NCBI RefSeq assembly: GCF_047511655.1 | Contig: NC_133400.1 | Coordinates: forward strand, 32,318,001 to 32,382,000 | DNA length: 64,000 nucleotides | Direction of reading: 5' to 3' | Source: Castor canadensis | Lineage: Eukaryota > Chordata > Mammalia > Rodentia > Castoridae | Part shown: piece after piece, positions 1 to 10,792 of the stretch | Numbering within the stretch: position 1 is the first letter of the stretch | Layout of the letters: each line of letters begins with the position of its first letter | The notes under the pieces: model-generated | Database searches by the model: none | The model's input: the letters and a program-made list of their open reading frames with translations, nothing else | What the model was told of the DNA's origin: nothing | Position numbers and translations under genes: made by a program

Positions 1-1327
1 TGTAATAGTTACAATTGTGATATTTAGAATGGAAGGGTGAGAGGAGATGGAAAGCAAAGAAGTTTAGAAAAAGGGGAAAACAAAGAAACAAACAAGTAGA
101 AAAAACCAAAACAAACAAACAAACAAAAAATGTTTCAAAGATATAAACAGGGAGAGATAGTGTACTAATCAACAGTAAGCTGAACAGGTATTAGAGAGAC
201 AGAGAGAGGATTGAAAAAAGCAATAAATGAAAAAAAATCTCCAAGTTCAAATGCAATAAAGTTTCAGTCCTATTAATTTTGGTGTTAGTCCCACAGCCTC
301 CAATCCTGGAGATGGTATCTCAGAAGTAGTTCTTTTGTTGTCTCATCAAAGGGGAAAAAAACTAAAAGAAAACAAAACAAAACAACACAAAACAAAACAA
401 AAAAACACCAGAAAGTGTCCCAAGTTCAAATGCAATACAGTTTCAGTAAGTTTTTCAGCATGCAGGTATAGTTCGGTTGTTGTCTCATCAAAGGTAGGGA
501 AAAAAAAAAAGAGTCTGGAGACAGTTCTGTGCATGGGTATCTGAGGCTGTGGCTCACCTGCCCACTCCTGTCAGCCAGCTGTTGCTGGAGGCTTTATTTA
601 TGCAGATCTCAGGAGTGAGCTTAACACTCACCTGGCCCCTCAGGCTTTGTTTAGTTAGAGTTCTCCTGGGCACAACCGCCACTGCTGCAAGCTTTCTCCT
701 TTCCAAGCACACTGGGGGAGGTGACACTGCACCTGCTTTCTCAGGCCAGTGTGTTTATTTACAGTTCATGTGGGAAGTGGGTCTTCCCCCCTCTCCTGTG
801 GAGTTTTCCTCCCACTGCCACTTTAACAAGCTTTCCCGCTCCTGGTTGCTGGGCATGTGCCACCGCTCCTGCCTTCTCCAGCTGGCTTGTTGTGAGGTAT
901 TTCCCCTCCCCCCCCTTTGGCACTCAGGGCACCCTGTCTTCTTTGCTACGTCTCTTTTTTGTTGTTATTGCTTATTATTCAGTTTTTTTTTTCTTTTTTC
1001 CCTGGGTGGGATTCGGTCTGTCCATGGGGCTATGCTGATCTGGCCCAGGGTTATCAGTTGGAGTACCATGTGCTGCTTATCTCACCTTGTGGTCTGAGTC
1101 TTCCCAAGCTGTCTGGGTGCTGCTGTCTGGCAGCGGCGTGGGAGCCCTCCTGGTTTCTCTGTTTAACATGAAGTGGAGATGTTATGTGCAGGATGAAGGT
1201 GTGGAGGAGTCAAATTTTGCCTCTTCTTGTTGGTTTTTCCTGTAAGATGTATCTCCAGCATCTCTCCAAGATTTTACTTTAGGAAGCACACTTTCTGCTT
1301 CCTCCCTCTAGCTGCCATCTTGGAATC
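1..1327 (-). mobile_element. L1-A: 5' UTR of a young LINE-1, cut by the window edge
   Basis: The sequence matches the 5' UTRs of L1-B (41041-42632) and L1-D (58441-59723) throughout, in the same orientation. Position 1 aligns about 55 bases upstream of the ORF1 start codon of L1-B, so ORF1 and ORF2 should lie left of the window. The element begins near 1327 with the reverse complement of CAAGATGGC (1314-1322), the 5' box shared by all full-length L1s here. Open frames in this stretch, such as 549-1097, recur as non-coding UTR frames in the sister copies and are not genes. Confidence 0.9.
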
Positions 1328-1334
1328 TCCTCTG

Positions 1335-1403
1335 CTGTGTCCTCTTTCCAGGGCCTTTTACATGCTAAGGATGTGCTCTACCATAAGCTACATTCCCAGC
1401 TCA
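1335..1403 (-). repeat. tRNA-derived SINE fragment
   Basis: Reading the minus strand gives a degraded ID-like head: a box A-like run around 'tggtagagcacatcc' followed by 'tagcatgtaaaaggcc'. It lies directly against the 5' end of L1-A and lacks a clear tail. Confidence 0.55.
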
Positions 1404-1779
1404 GGCATCCTTTCATGCCTACTTGCTGTCTGTATATCTTTTTTGGTGAGATATAATTTGGGTATTTTGACCCTTTTAAAATTGGTTGTTCATTTTCTTA
1501 CTGTTGGGTTTTAACAATCTGTATAGCATAGCATGCTCTTATTAATGCTAAATTGTTGCTACATCTATAATTATGGCTTCCTTTTTATGACTAATTAAAT
1601 CATATATTTTTGTATGAAATATAAAACCATATATATAAAAACCAAAAATATGTGCTTGCTTTAATCACACTCTATAGTAGTGTTTTTCATTGATATTGAG
1701 TTTTAAATATTTTCTAATTTTCATTGTAGTTTCTTTTTTGGCTGTAAATTCATTATATTTATAAATTAAAAATTTTCAG
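1404..1779. other. AT-rich stretch, no gene
   Basis: Around 1430-1510 the sequence resembles the 3' part of an old minus-strand L1 ORF2, too decayed to be sure. The rest is AT-rich and unassigned. Confidence 0.4.
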
Positions 1780-1965
1780 CCAGCACTGGTAAGTCACGCC
1801 TGTAATCCTAGCTACTCAGAGATCAGGAAGATCGCGGTTCAAAGCCAGCACAGGCAAATAGTTCGTGAGACCCTATCTTGAAAAACCCTTCAGAAAATAG
1901 GGTTGGTGGTGTGGCTCAAGGTGAAGGCTCTGAGTTCAAACCACAGTACTGAAAAAAAAAATCCA
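1780..1965 (+). repeat. Composite SINE (B1-like head joined to ID-like part)
   Basis: The first part contains 'cacgcctgtaatcctagct' and 'gagaccctatcttgaaaaa', typical of 7SL/B1-type or fused SINEs. The second part contains 'gtggctcaaggtgaaggc' and 'gagttcaaaccacagt', typical of a tRNA-derived ID unit, and ends in an A run at 1953-1961. This two-part structure is my main reason for suspecting a castorimorph rodent. Confidence 0.8.
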
Positions 1966-2074
1966 AACATATAAGGTTTCTATGGCTTTCTTTTTGGTAT
2001 TGAAATGGGGTATAATATCACCCCATTTCAGTATCTGTGATATATTTATTAATCTATTTCCTACTTTCCTTCAC

Positions 2075-2195
2075 TGGAATGTGATCTCCATGAAGAAAGA
2101 AACACTCTTTGTTTAGATCACTACTGTGCTCTGGTGTGTAGAATGGTGATTGGCACATAGCACTACCTCAACATTTGTTGACTGAAAGAATGATT
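2075..2195 (+). repeat. LINE-2 3' end fragment
   Basis: Contains the usual L2 tail landmarks in order: 'ctccatgaagaaag', 'tggcacatagcac' and 'acatttgttgactgaaagaatg'. It is old and diverged. Confidence 0.6.
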
Positions 2196-2489
2196 GGCAC
2201 TGATGGCAATCCTCGGTGACCAGAGCCATTTCTTCCAGGTTGTCTTCCTCTACAACTTAGAAAAGGTTGCAAATTCCCATAATGTCTAGTTCATACCAAT
2301 GGACCTGGCTTCATATCCACATATGAAGTCATGTATACTTGTGGTTGAAAATTTCCTGAGCATCAAAACACAACCTGGAGGACTATGTCTACTTCCAAGT
2401 CAATTTGATTCTGATTGACCCTTTCTTAGCACCTCAGTGTTAATGTGAATTCTGTTTTTCACAAAGTGAACAGGCTGGATCTCTTGTCC

Positions 2490-2826
2490 ATTTGGGATGT
2501 TGTAACAAATTACCATAGGCCAGGTGGCCTATAAACAACAGAAATTTATGTCTCATGTTTTTAGAGGGTAGAAGTCTGGAATCAGGGTGTCAGCATGGCT
2601 GGGTTCAGGTTAGGGCCCTCTACTGAGTTGCGGATGGGTGACTTCTGTCTGTGTCTTCACATGGTGGAAGAGGGAAATGAGATTTTTGGAATCTCTTTTT
2701 ATAAGGACACTAATCTCATTCATGTGGACTCTGCCCTCATACACCAACCACCCTAATTCCATGGCACTGGAGATTAGGGTTTCAACACAAGGGTTTTGGG
2801 AGAATGCAATCATTCAGATCACAGCA
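2490..2826 (-). mobile_element. MLT1-type solo LTR (ERVL-MaLR)
   Basis: The reverse complement follows the MLT1 LTR landmarks as I know them: 'gaaatcctaacc'-like start region, 'attagtgtccttataaaaag', 'ccatgtgaagacacagaca', and 'cataaatttctgttgtttat' near the 3' end. No internal retroviral region accompanies it, so it is a solitary LTR. The frame at 2638-2883 runs across it and is fortuitous. Confidence 0.75.
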
Positions 2827-3634
2827 TTGGCACATCCTCATAGAATGTTTGCTTTCTCATATTTAACGCCCTCCACAAAATGATACCATGCATCCTGTCA
2901 AACAGTCATAGAGGAGACTGCTAGCCATAATTCAGGTTGGTGTATCAAATAGAGATTTTTGAAAATATACAATCTTTGAAGATTTTTATTCTTCACACAA
3001 CTTTGGCTTTGAAAGCTCTGTATTTCTTAAAAGACTTTCACAATGTCAGTAGTTTTCTGTGATTGATAGTCACAGCACACTGAGCTCACAGAGACCATAA
3101 AACTGTGGCACAGGAAACAAAAAAGGACTTTACCATATTGGTTTCTGTACAGTAAGTAATCTGCTCTAGGCTTCTCTTTCCCTTTGCTAAGGATTCCTCT
3201 TCTCTCTTGAAAGGCCTGTGTTTTATTGAATTCTAGATTTAGACATACTAGTGAAAAATATATTTTTTTCTATATGTGGCAGAATTTTATTTCTCAACAC
3301 AGACAGCATCATTGGATAAGTACTATAATTCTGTTTCTCTTTGAAAATTTGAAATCCCAATCTTAAAAAACCCACAAAAATTGCTAATAAGTAGGAATAC
3401 CAGACAGAACACTGATGTTTGGCAGGTTTCTTCTGGGACCTGTAGGGCTGATTATATGTTATATTCCCAGAAAGTGGGAAGTGTGGTGTCTAGAAGTAAG
3501 GGCTTTGTGATATGAGAAGAAATGAGATGATATATGAATCATTTTGAGAAAAAAAAGAGGTTATTCTCACTGAATGTGGAAGGAAGTTATTATTTTCTCT
3601 TTCTAGAATGTCTTGTGAGTAAATTATTTTGAGA
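2827..3634. other. Unassigned sequence, no gene
   Basis: AT-rich with no repeat, RNA gene or convincing exon that I can recognise. Confidence 0.5.
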
Positions 3635-4262
3635 TAGCTGTTGTAACAAATAGACCCAGGGATGTAATGGCTTATGGTCAAGTTTATTTCTTGTTCACTA
3701 ACTGCCTGGAGTGAGTGTTCATGTTGGCAGGGTGGCTGTCCTTGACTGGTTCACTCAGGAACCCAGGCTCCTTCCATCTTTTTGGCTCTGCCATTCTGTA
3801 CAGAAGGGGTTATAGTTTTGGGGGGAGGAAAGTTCTAGACAATACACATTTTTAGGTTTGTAGGCTATTTTGCCTCTCTCACTTGTACTAATGCTGCCCC
3901 TGGACCATAAAAACAGTACAGCCAACACATAAACTAATGGTGTGGCTGTGTTCTTACAAAACATTATTTACAAGAAGAGATGACAGAGTGGATTTGGCTT
4001 TTTTGGGTGCAGTTTGCAGAACTTTACTCCAAAGCCTAGTTATACTCTCCTGTATTCAGGAGAAAAAAAGGAAAAAAAATGTGAAAAAAGAAGCATGGGA
4101 GGTTCTCTGAGGCTAGGCATGGAAATGAAATGCCTCATTTCCTTCATGTTTCATTGGTTAGAAACCAGTCATATGTTATGCGCAGTTGCCAGGGCAATTG
4201 GGAAATATGGTCTAGTTGTGTTCCCTAGAAGAAGAGGAGACATATTGAAAATTCAAGTCTGT
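3635..4262 (+). repeat. Old dispersed repeat split by a DNA transposon
   Basis: 3635-3829 ('agtttatttcttgttcacta', 'aacccaggctccttccatct') and 4095-4262 ('catttccttcatgtttcatt', 'tctagttgtgttccctagaa') read as the two halves of one interspersed repeat common in mammals. I remember the pattern but not a secure family name. The hAT-Charlie copy at 3830-4030 separates the halves. Confidence 0.5.
3830..4030 (+). mobile_element. hAT-Charlie (MER1-like) DNA transposon fragment
   Basis: Contains 'aatggtgtggctgtgttctt', 'acaaaacattatttacaaga' and 'gtttgcagaac', the right-end landmarks of MER1-type non-autonomous Charlie elements. It is inserted into the older repeat described at 3635-4262. Confidence 0.6.
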
Positions 4263-4304
4263 CCTGAAACTATCCTACTATGTTCTCAAACACAGGGCTC
4301 TAAA

Positions 4305-4670
4305 AACATGGCTTTGTGATCAGCCAGATCTGGGTTTGAATCCTTGCTGCATCATTTTCTTTCTTTTGAGTCCCTTTCTTCTCCTTATCATCCCCCTTCT
4401 TTTGGCCATACTGAGGTTTGAACTCAGGGTCTTGTGTTTTCTAGGCAGGTGCTCTACCACTTGAGTCACTCCTCCAACTGAAAAGGCTTATTTAAAAAAA
4501 ATTTTTTTTGTGAGTACTGGGGTTTGAACTCATTAACTGGACTACTTTCCAACTATATACTCTTAGGTAATTTGTTTAACCAAATCATGCTTCAGTTTCC
4601 TTCCTGGTAAGCGAGGGTACTTAAGGCTATCTCTTTCATGTCTTGGTGAATGATAAATAAAAGAAAAACT
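4305..4670 (+). repeat. MIR, interrupted by ID SINEs
   Basis: 4305-4350 ('gtgatcagccagatctgggt', 'gaatccttgctgcatcat') is the left half of a MIR. 4563-4670 ('catgcttcagtttcc') is the continuation. The intervening 4351-4562 holds ID-like SINE sequence in the opposite orientation. Confidence 0.65.
4398..4555 (-). repeat. Two ID-like SINE pieces
   Basis: On the minus strand, 'gactcaagtggtagagcacc' (box A region) and 'gagttcaaacctcagt' (box B region) mark an ID unit at about 4398-4481. A second, partial unit with the box B and 'cagtactcacaaa' tail follows at 4501-4555. Confidence 0.7.
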
Positions 4671-4789
4671 GTTGAGATGACTATCTTCATAAGTATTCAA
4701 CAAATAATAGCTATGATTGTTATTGTTTAGGCAATAACTTACTTTTCTTCCTGATAGAGTATAATTTAACATTTTGCTGCCCTGATGAA

Positions 4790-4995
4790 ATCCTCGCTTC
4801 TCTGCTTACAAGTTGTGTAATCTTGGACAAGTTATTTTAGTCTCTCTGTGCCTCAGTTTTTTAATTTATTAAGTTGTGACAATAATAGTACCTATTCAGG
4901 GTACTTGTGGTGATTAAATGACTTAACAGATGTGAAAGCAGAGGTGCCTGGTCTTTGCAAAGCTCAATAAGTGGTATCTGTAATTGTTACTTCGA
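4790..4995 (+). repeat. MIR
   Basis: Contains the MIR core and tail in order: 'acaagttgtgtaatcttgga', 'tctctgtgcctcagttttt', 'gtggtgattaaatgactta' and 'aagctcaataagtggta'. Confidence 0.8.
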
Positions 4996-5027
4996 TGCAT
5001 TGATCTTAGAGTCTTAGGCAGATAATG

Positions 5028-5099
5028 GTAGCATTAAAAATCATCATAATAGTTTCTGTACATGTAGCATTAAAAATCATCATAATAGTTTCTGTACAT
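5028..5099. repeat. Perfect 36-bp tandem duplication
   Basis: Units 5028-5063 and 5064-5099 are identical, each beginning 'gtagcattaaaaatcatc' and ending 'tttctgtacat'. Identity implies a recent replication-slip or repair event. Confidence 0.95.
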
Positions 5100-5104
5100 T
5101 AGCT

Positions 5105-5215
5105 CATCTAGCAGATATTGAGTGTCTCTGGGTCAAATTCCATGCTAGGTATTGAGAACAGAAATAGTGAACAAGGCCTGATGCTCTTCCTGTCTTCATG
5201 GACCTTATTATTCAT
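5105..5215 (+). repeat. L2-like fragment
   Basis: 'gcagatattgagtgtctctg', 'atgctaggtattgagaacag' and 'gtgaacaaggcctgatgct' match the pattern I associate with L2 3' regions. Weak. Confidence 0.45.
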
Positions 5216-5239
5216 TTGCTAATGGGTACATTTTCTTTT

Positions 5240-5465
5240 TTGAGCACTTCCTGTAGTGAACACTTTTAACAAGTCACCTAATTTTATCATCTGCAGCAAG
5301 TGTGAATTTGATTTTATTGTCTCCATTTTACAGACAAGGCAACAGATTTTGAGAACTTAAGTAATTTGAGCAAGATCACAGTGCTAGTACGTGGTAGAGA
5401 TGATAATTGAAGCTATGTCCTTCCAACTCAGATGCCAGTGTTTTTAACGATCAAGCTGAGCCGTC
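5240..5465 (-). repeat. MIR, reverse orientation
   Basis: On the plus strand it shows the typical reversed MIR series: 'ttttacagacaaggcaacag', 'acttaagtaatttgagcaag', 'atcacagtgctagtacgtgg', then 'ccaactcagatgccagtg'. Confidence 0.7.
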
Positions 5466-6667
5466 AGATCTGGCTACATAAAAAGACTTGCTTAGTAAAG
5501 TACACACTGTTAATGAGAACATAGGTTAGAGGCTGGGAAGGAGGAGGGGACTGTGATGGTGAGGGTGGCTTCTTGGCCTCTCTGGGAATTTGGCTCCATC
5601 TCTGGACCATTTATGACAGCAAATGCCCTCTCTACTTGGATGACTTCAAACATCCCCCAGGATTAGAAACATGTAATCTTATCAACCAGGTTTGGTTTCC
5701 ATCTGTAGGAGGGCTGGGCTTTTCAATTTAACCACTAGCTTAAAAAAATGGAAAAAAAATAACACAAAGAAATCTACTGTCTCTACCCTTCTTTAAAATG
5801 ATGAATGCTTTTTAAAGGCAAATCCATCATCGGTCACTTGAGGGAGGAAATGTCAAGAAAAGTTATGGTTTGTTAGCTTTTACTTCTTGACATTATACAA
5901 GAAAGTAATTGAAGTACAACAAATGCCATGTTGTTTTACCTCATCTATTTATATAGCAATCTGACAAGATGAATATATATGTTATGGTGGATTTGGAAAA
6001 AAAGTGACACAGGCTCTCCAATTCATTCTATCGTCTTACCAGTGCCGATCAAATGTGCCTTCCCTCAACAAAACACATGGCAGAGGAGCTGGTGCTCTCT
6101 CATGTAGATTCTGGAATCTTGAACAATTGAACTATTTTCCTTCCTCAGCCCCATTAACCTCTTACCTCACATTCTTAAACTTTAGATGGATAATAAGGCA
6201 TTCACAAATTCAGTTCAATGAAACAAATATTTATTTAGGCCTTTCTGTGTAGAAGATACTATGCCAAACAGCTGCTATTAATTCACAAATCTGTAATTGT
6301 TTAAATGCAGCCTGGACTAAATGTTACCATTATCCCACTTAGATGAAAAAAAAAAATCTGCTAAGTAAATCAGCATAAGTGTGTTATGCTATGCTCCTGA
6401 AAACTCAAATGCAAATCAGATTTTAAAATTCACAAAGAGAGATTGTTGTTCATAGAATTTTGTAATAATCTTTCTACGAAATACACAATCATTGACAAAT
6501 AAGGACTTTTGTAAGTTAGCTTTTTAAAAGGTGAAAGGTCACTTTAATGAGGGATATTATGTGACTAGTACTATAAAAGCCCTAAGGCTTGTTTCTACAA
6601 CACCCATGATGTCTTTGTGGTTGGGTAGTCTGACATGTGAAATTATTATTATTTTTTCTTCTGAAAG
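5466..6667. other. Unique-looking sequence, no gene recognised
   Basis: No repeat signature that I can name. The frame 6004-6252 has no recognisable domain. This stretch leads into the exon-like segment at 6668-6778. Confidence 0.4.
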
Positions 6668-6778
6668 GTGTCAGCTACAAAACAAAGATGGGGAGTTGCT
6701 TATTGTGTAGGAAAGATCTCTCCAGGAATCAGCATGGATCGCTGGGGAAGGAAAGAGATACAAAGCCATATTTAATAG
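6668..6778 (+). other. Candidate protein-coding exon with start codon
   Basis: A 111-base segment has the marks of a 5' coding exon. A T-rich tract ending in AG (6643-6667) precedes it. An ATG at 6688-6690 lies in a strong context (A at -3, G at +4). The frame stays open to a good donor, TAG followed by GTGAG at 6779. The peptide starts MGSCLLCRKD, which fits an N-myristoylated and palmitoylated membrane anchor (G2 with C4 and C7), and runs 30 full codons, ending in phase 1. If unspliced, it would stop five codons after the donor. I do not recognise the protein, and no second exon is evident in the window. It could be chance or a pseudo-exon. Confidence 0.3.
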
Positions 6779-7791
6779 GTGAGATTTTAGTGTAGCTTAA
6801 CTTTTTTATTTGGTTGAAATTACCTGAGAGAATCAGGTGGTATCTCAAATGAGTTTATCCAGGGCTATAAATTTAAGAATCGGGAGACAAGGCCTCCTGT
6901 GGAATATAGTAGGATGATGTTATTATGCATCTTGGTTACTGTTTTTTTTTTGCCATAACCCCTTGTTGAATTGGTTCCTTTGGGTATGCTCTGGCCTACA
7001 TATAAATGGGTTAATAGATCTGACTCCAGTGAGTTTGAGTTATATGATCATCATTTATATGTTAGTACTGTGTAGCAAATAATTTGACTTTGACTAAAGA
7101 GAGTGCTGTCTTTGCCTTCAGCTTCTCGGAGGTAATCTATGTTGGTGTGTGCTGACCACAGTGGATCTTAGGGTGGGGCCAGCCATACCCAGTAGACTTA
7201 GAGTGGTGGCTGGCCACACTAGAAATGTCAACCAGGGTTGATTTTATAGGGAACGTTTGAGTCAGGAGGTATCAGTTGACATACAGTTCAACAATTCAGG
7301 CAATCAGTTGACCAATTGTGCTTATGCATTAAGGGCCCAATGAAAGCTGAACTGTGAGGCTCGCCTGAGGCTCCCTGGTGGGTAATCCTTGCATTTCAAC
7401 TCATGTCATTACCAGAAGCCACCTTTCCTGACTCCATGGCAAGGAAAATGGAAGCTTTGTGTTTGTAACCTTTCTGAACTGCCCTATCTATTCCTTTGGC
7501 TGATTTTAATCAGTATCCTTTAAAAAACTATAACCATAATGACAATAGCTGTCAGTTTTCTGTGTGTCTTTCTAGTGAATTATCAAAACTGAGGTAGGTT
7601 TGGGAATCTCTCCAAATGTGTAGTTGATGTCAGAAGTCAAAAGAGCCTTGGAAACTGTTTCTTCAAATCACTGCAACTGGCTGTCTATGGTTAAGTGTCA
7701 TAACTGAAAGGGGCCTAGTGACTTGCAAACGTGACCAGTTATGCACAGCAATAATCTCATACGTCACAACTCTCAAACAAAGGAGTTGTTT
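6779..7791. other. Unique-looking sequence, no gene recognised
   Basis: No RNA gene, named repeat or convincing exon seen. Would be intron if the candidate exon upstream is real. Confidence 0.4.
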
Positions 7792-7925
7792 GTGTTTGGG
7801 GGTAATGACTCAAGTGGTAGAGCACCTGCTTAGAAAGTGTGAGACCCTGAGTTCAAACCACAGTATCACCAAAAAGAGAAAACAGCAGCAGCAAAATCCC
7901 CCAAACACCATCACCCCAAAACCAA
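7792..7925 (+). repeat. ID-like SINE with degenerate A-rich tail
   Basis: 'gactcaagtggtagagcacc' (box A region) and 'gagttcaaaccacagtatca' (box B region) define a tRNA-derived SINE at 7792-7880. An A/C-rich tail of CAACAA and CCAAAA units follows to about 7925. The frame 7718-7981 runs through it and is not a gene. Confidence 0.8.
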
Positions 7926-8689
7926 AACAACAACAAGAACTCCAAAACAAGGAAATTCTCCTGGAAGGAATAATAAAATAGCCCAACTTGATAAGTTTAG
8001 AAAAACAGCATTAAATATATCTTTTTTATGCAATCATTTGAAATTAAAACATTCTTAGTGACGTTGGATTTCTTCAGGGGTCATAAACTTAAATACCTTA
8101 AGGGTCTGGAGCAGTAATTTAAATGAGTGAAACATGAAATGGGGTCAGTGGCAAATTAAGGAACATATTTATATACTTGTGTAAAGGCATTCAAAGATAG
8201 TAAAAAAATTAGGACAATAAAAAATGTCTGCAACAGGAGGTGGCACAGAGGCCAAGAGTTTGCCCCTGTCTCTATGATTTGAACTAAAGGCTCCATTTGA
8301 AAATGATTGTTTTTCTGTAAAGGAATGTTATAAGACTATTAGATTTTCTAACATCTGTTTTTATTGGAATTCATCCATTTAAACTAAATTAATTTCAAAC
8401 TTATTGGCATAAAATTGTTCATAATATACTCTGATTTTTTTTCTGTGTTTAAAGAATCTGTAGTAGTGCCTCATTTTAAATTTCTGGGATCTAATAAAGT
8501 CATAGTTAGAGAAGCAAAGAGCAAGATGGTGGTTACCAGGAGCTTCCAGAGAAGAGGACTGAGATGTTGGTCAAAAACCACAGAATTTCAGTTGTACTAG
8601 AATAAGTTCAGGGCTCTGCTGTGTGACATAGCCACTATAGCTAATAACAATGTATCGTATACTTAAAAATTGGAAAGAGAGGGCTGGAG
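7926..8689. other. Unassigned sequence, no gene
   Basis: AT-rich; no repeat or gene that I can support. Confidence 0.4.
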
Positions 8690-9275
8690 ATGTGTCCATC
8701 CATTCTATCCATTTTCCAGCAAGTGACATAATTTCATTCTTCTTTATGGTTGAAAAATACTCCATTGTGTATATATACCAATTTTCTTCATTCATTCATC
8801 TGCTAATGAGTACCTGTGCTGATTTCTGTAACTTGGCTATTATGAATAGTGCCATGATAAACATAGATATGCAAATATCTCTTTGGTATGCTGACTTAGA
8901 TTCCTTCAGGTATATGCCTAGGAGTGGTTCTACTCTTAGTTTTCTGGGAATCCCCATACTGATTTCCATAGTAACTGGATTAATTTATATTTCAGCCAAC
9001 AGTGAAAAAAGATTCCATTTCTCTCTATCCCCACCAGCATTTGTTGGTTTTGGTTTTCTTGATGTTAGTCATTCCCTTTTGAGGTAGAATCTCAGCATCA
9101 TTTTTTGATTAGAATTTTCCTGATGACTAAAAATGGCCATTTGTAACTCTTTTGAGAAGTATCATGCTCAGTTCATTTGCCCATTTATTGATTATACTTT
9201 TTGGTGTTTAATTTCTTTATATATGGTGGGTATTTATAGCTATCAGATGAACAGTTGGTAAAAAATATTTCCCAG
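8690..9275 (-). mobile_element. Old L1 remnant, ORF2 3' end
   Basis: The order 'ccattttccagcaagtgaca', 'atactccattgtgtatata', 'gccatgataaacatagatat' and 'ttccttcaggtatatgccta' is the reverse of the C-terminal ORF2 region of mammalian L1s. It is diverged and full of stops. It is split by L1-C and resumes at about 16190 with 'ttattctgtaggctggctct'. Confidence 0.75.
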
Positions 9276-9283
9276 GGGATTTC

Positions 9284-9291
9284 CAAGATGG
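9284..9291 (+). promoter_or_regulatory. YY1-type box at the L1-C 5' end
   Basis: CAAGATGGCGGC at 9284-9295 matches the YY1 consensus core. In human L1 a similarly placed YY1 site fixes the transcription start; the function here is inferred from that. Confidence 0.6.
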
Positions 9292-10792
9292 CGGCTAGAG
9301 GGAGAAGCAGAAAGCGTGCCCCCTAAAGTGAAATCTTGGAGAGATGCTGGAGACACACCTTGCAGGCAAGGCCACTGAGAAGAGGCAAAACTTTGACCCC
9401 TCCACACCTCCAGCCTGCGCTGAACATCTCCACTTCATGTTGAATGGAGAAACCAGGAGGGACCGGGCCACTGCCAGTCGCCTACGCCCAGATGGCTTGG
9501 GAAGATGCGGACCACAAGGTGAGCTAAGTGGTACCTGGTACTTCCACAGACAATCCTTGGCCACATCAGCATAGCCCCCTGGACAGACCGACCCCCCCAC
9601 CTGGGGGAAAAAAGAGAAACTTAGTAATAAGCAATAAGAACAATAAAGACATGTAGCAAAGAGGGTGGGGTGCCCTGCGCACCAAAGATGGAAGGAGGGG
9701 AATCCTTCCCGGAACTGTAAATAAACAAGCTGGGCCTGGCTGGAGAGGGCAGGAGCGGGGGTGCGCATCCAGCAACCAGGAGCGGGAAAGCTTGTGAGAA
9801 TGGTGGAGGGAGGAAAACTCCACAGGAGATGGGGGAAGACCCACTTCCCATGTGAACTGTGAATGAAAACGCAGGCCTGAGAAAGCTGGTGCAGTTTCAC
9901 CTCCCCCAGTGTGCTTGGAAAGGGGAAAGCTTGTAGCAGTGGCATTGCACACAGAACTCTGAGTAACAAAGCCTGAGAGGCCAGGTGAGTGCTAAGCTCA
10001 CTCCTGAGATCTGCATAAATAAAGCCTCCAGCAACAGCTGGCTGACAGCAGCAGACAGGCAAGCCACAGCCACAGATAGCCATTCACAGACCTGTCTCCA
10101 GACTCTTTTTTTTTTCTCTCTCCCTACCATTGATGAGAAAACAACCAAACTACACCTGCATGCTGAAAAACTTACTGAAACTGTATTGCATTTGAACTTG
10201 GGAAAGTTTGTGGGTTTTTTTTTTCATGTTTTGTGCAGTTTTGTTCTATTTTATGTTACCCCTTTGATGAGACAACTATAGAACATCTGAGGCACCATCT
10301 CCAGGATTGGAGGCTGAGGGATGAACACCAAAATTATTAAGACTGAAACTTCATTGCATTTGAACTTGGAGGGTTTTAAAAATTTTATATATATATATAA
10401 ATATATTTATAAATATTATATATATATTTTATATATATATAAATATATATGTATTTATATATATATATACATTTTTCTTTCATTTACTTACTTTTTATTT
10501 TTATTCTTATCTTTATACTTTTTATTTTTTATTTTCAATCCTCTCTCTGTCTCTCTAATGCCTTTTCAGCTTATGGTTGATTAGTACACTGTCTCTTTCT
10601 GTTTATACCTTTGAAATTTTTTTTGTTTCTTTTTTTTTTCTACTTGATTATGTGTTTTTCCCTTTTCCTTTAACTTCTTTGCTTTCCATCCCCTCTCACC
10701 CTTCCATTCTAAATATCACTAGTGCTATTATTGCAGCCAGAAAATACTTAATTGCACACAGTACAGGGACAATAACAACACCAAGGGCAATA

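Noticed and set aside
549-1097. 182-aa open frame on plus
   Set aside because: It lies in the 5' UTR of L1-A, antisense to the element, and similar frames recur in L1-B (42018-42647), L1-C (minus 9295-10083) and L1-D (59163-59747). It reflects GC-rich UTR sequence with few stops. No known domain.
9295-10083. 262-aa open frame on minus, the longest antisense frame in L1-C
   Set aside because: Antisense 5' UTR frame. Although shared among copies it has no start or codon pattern held constant, so I do not call a gene. A primate-style antisense ORF0 cannot be excluded, but the sequence gives no positive support.
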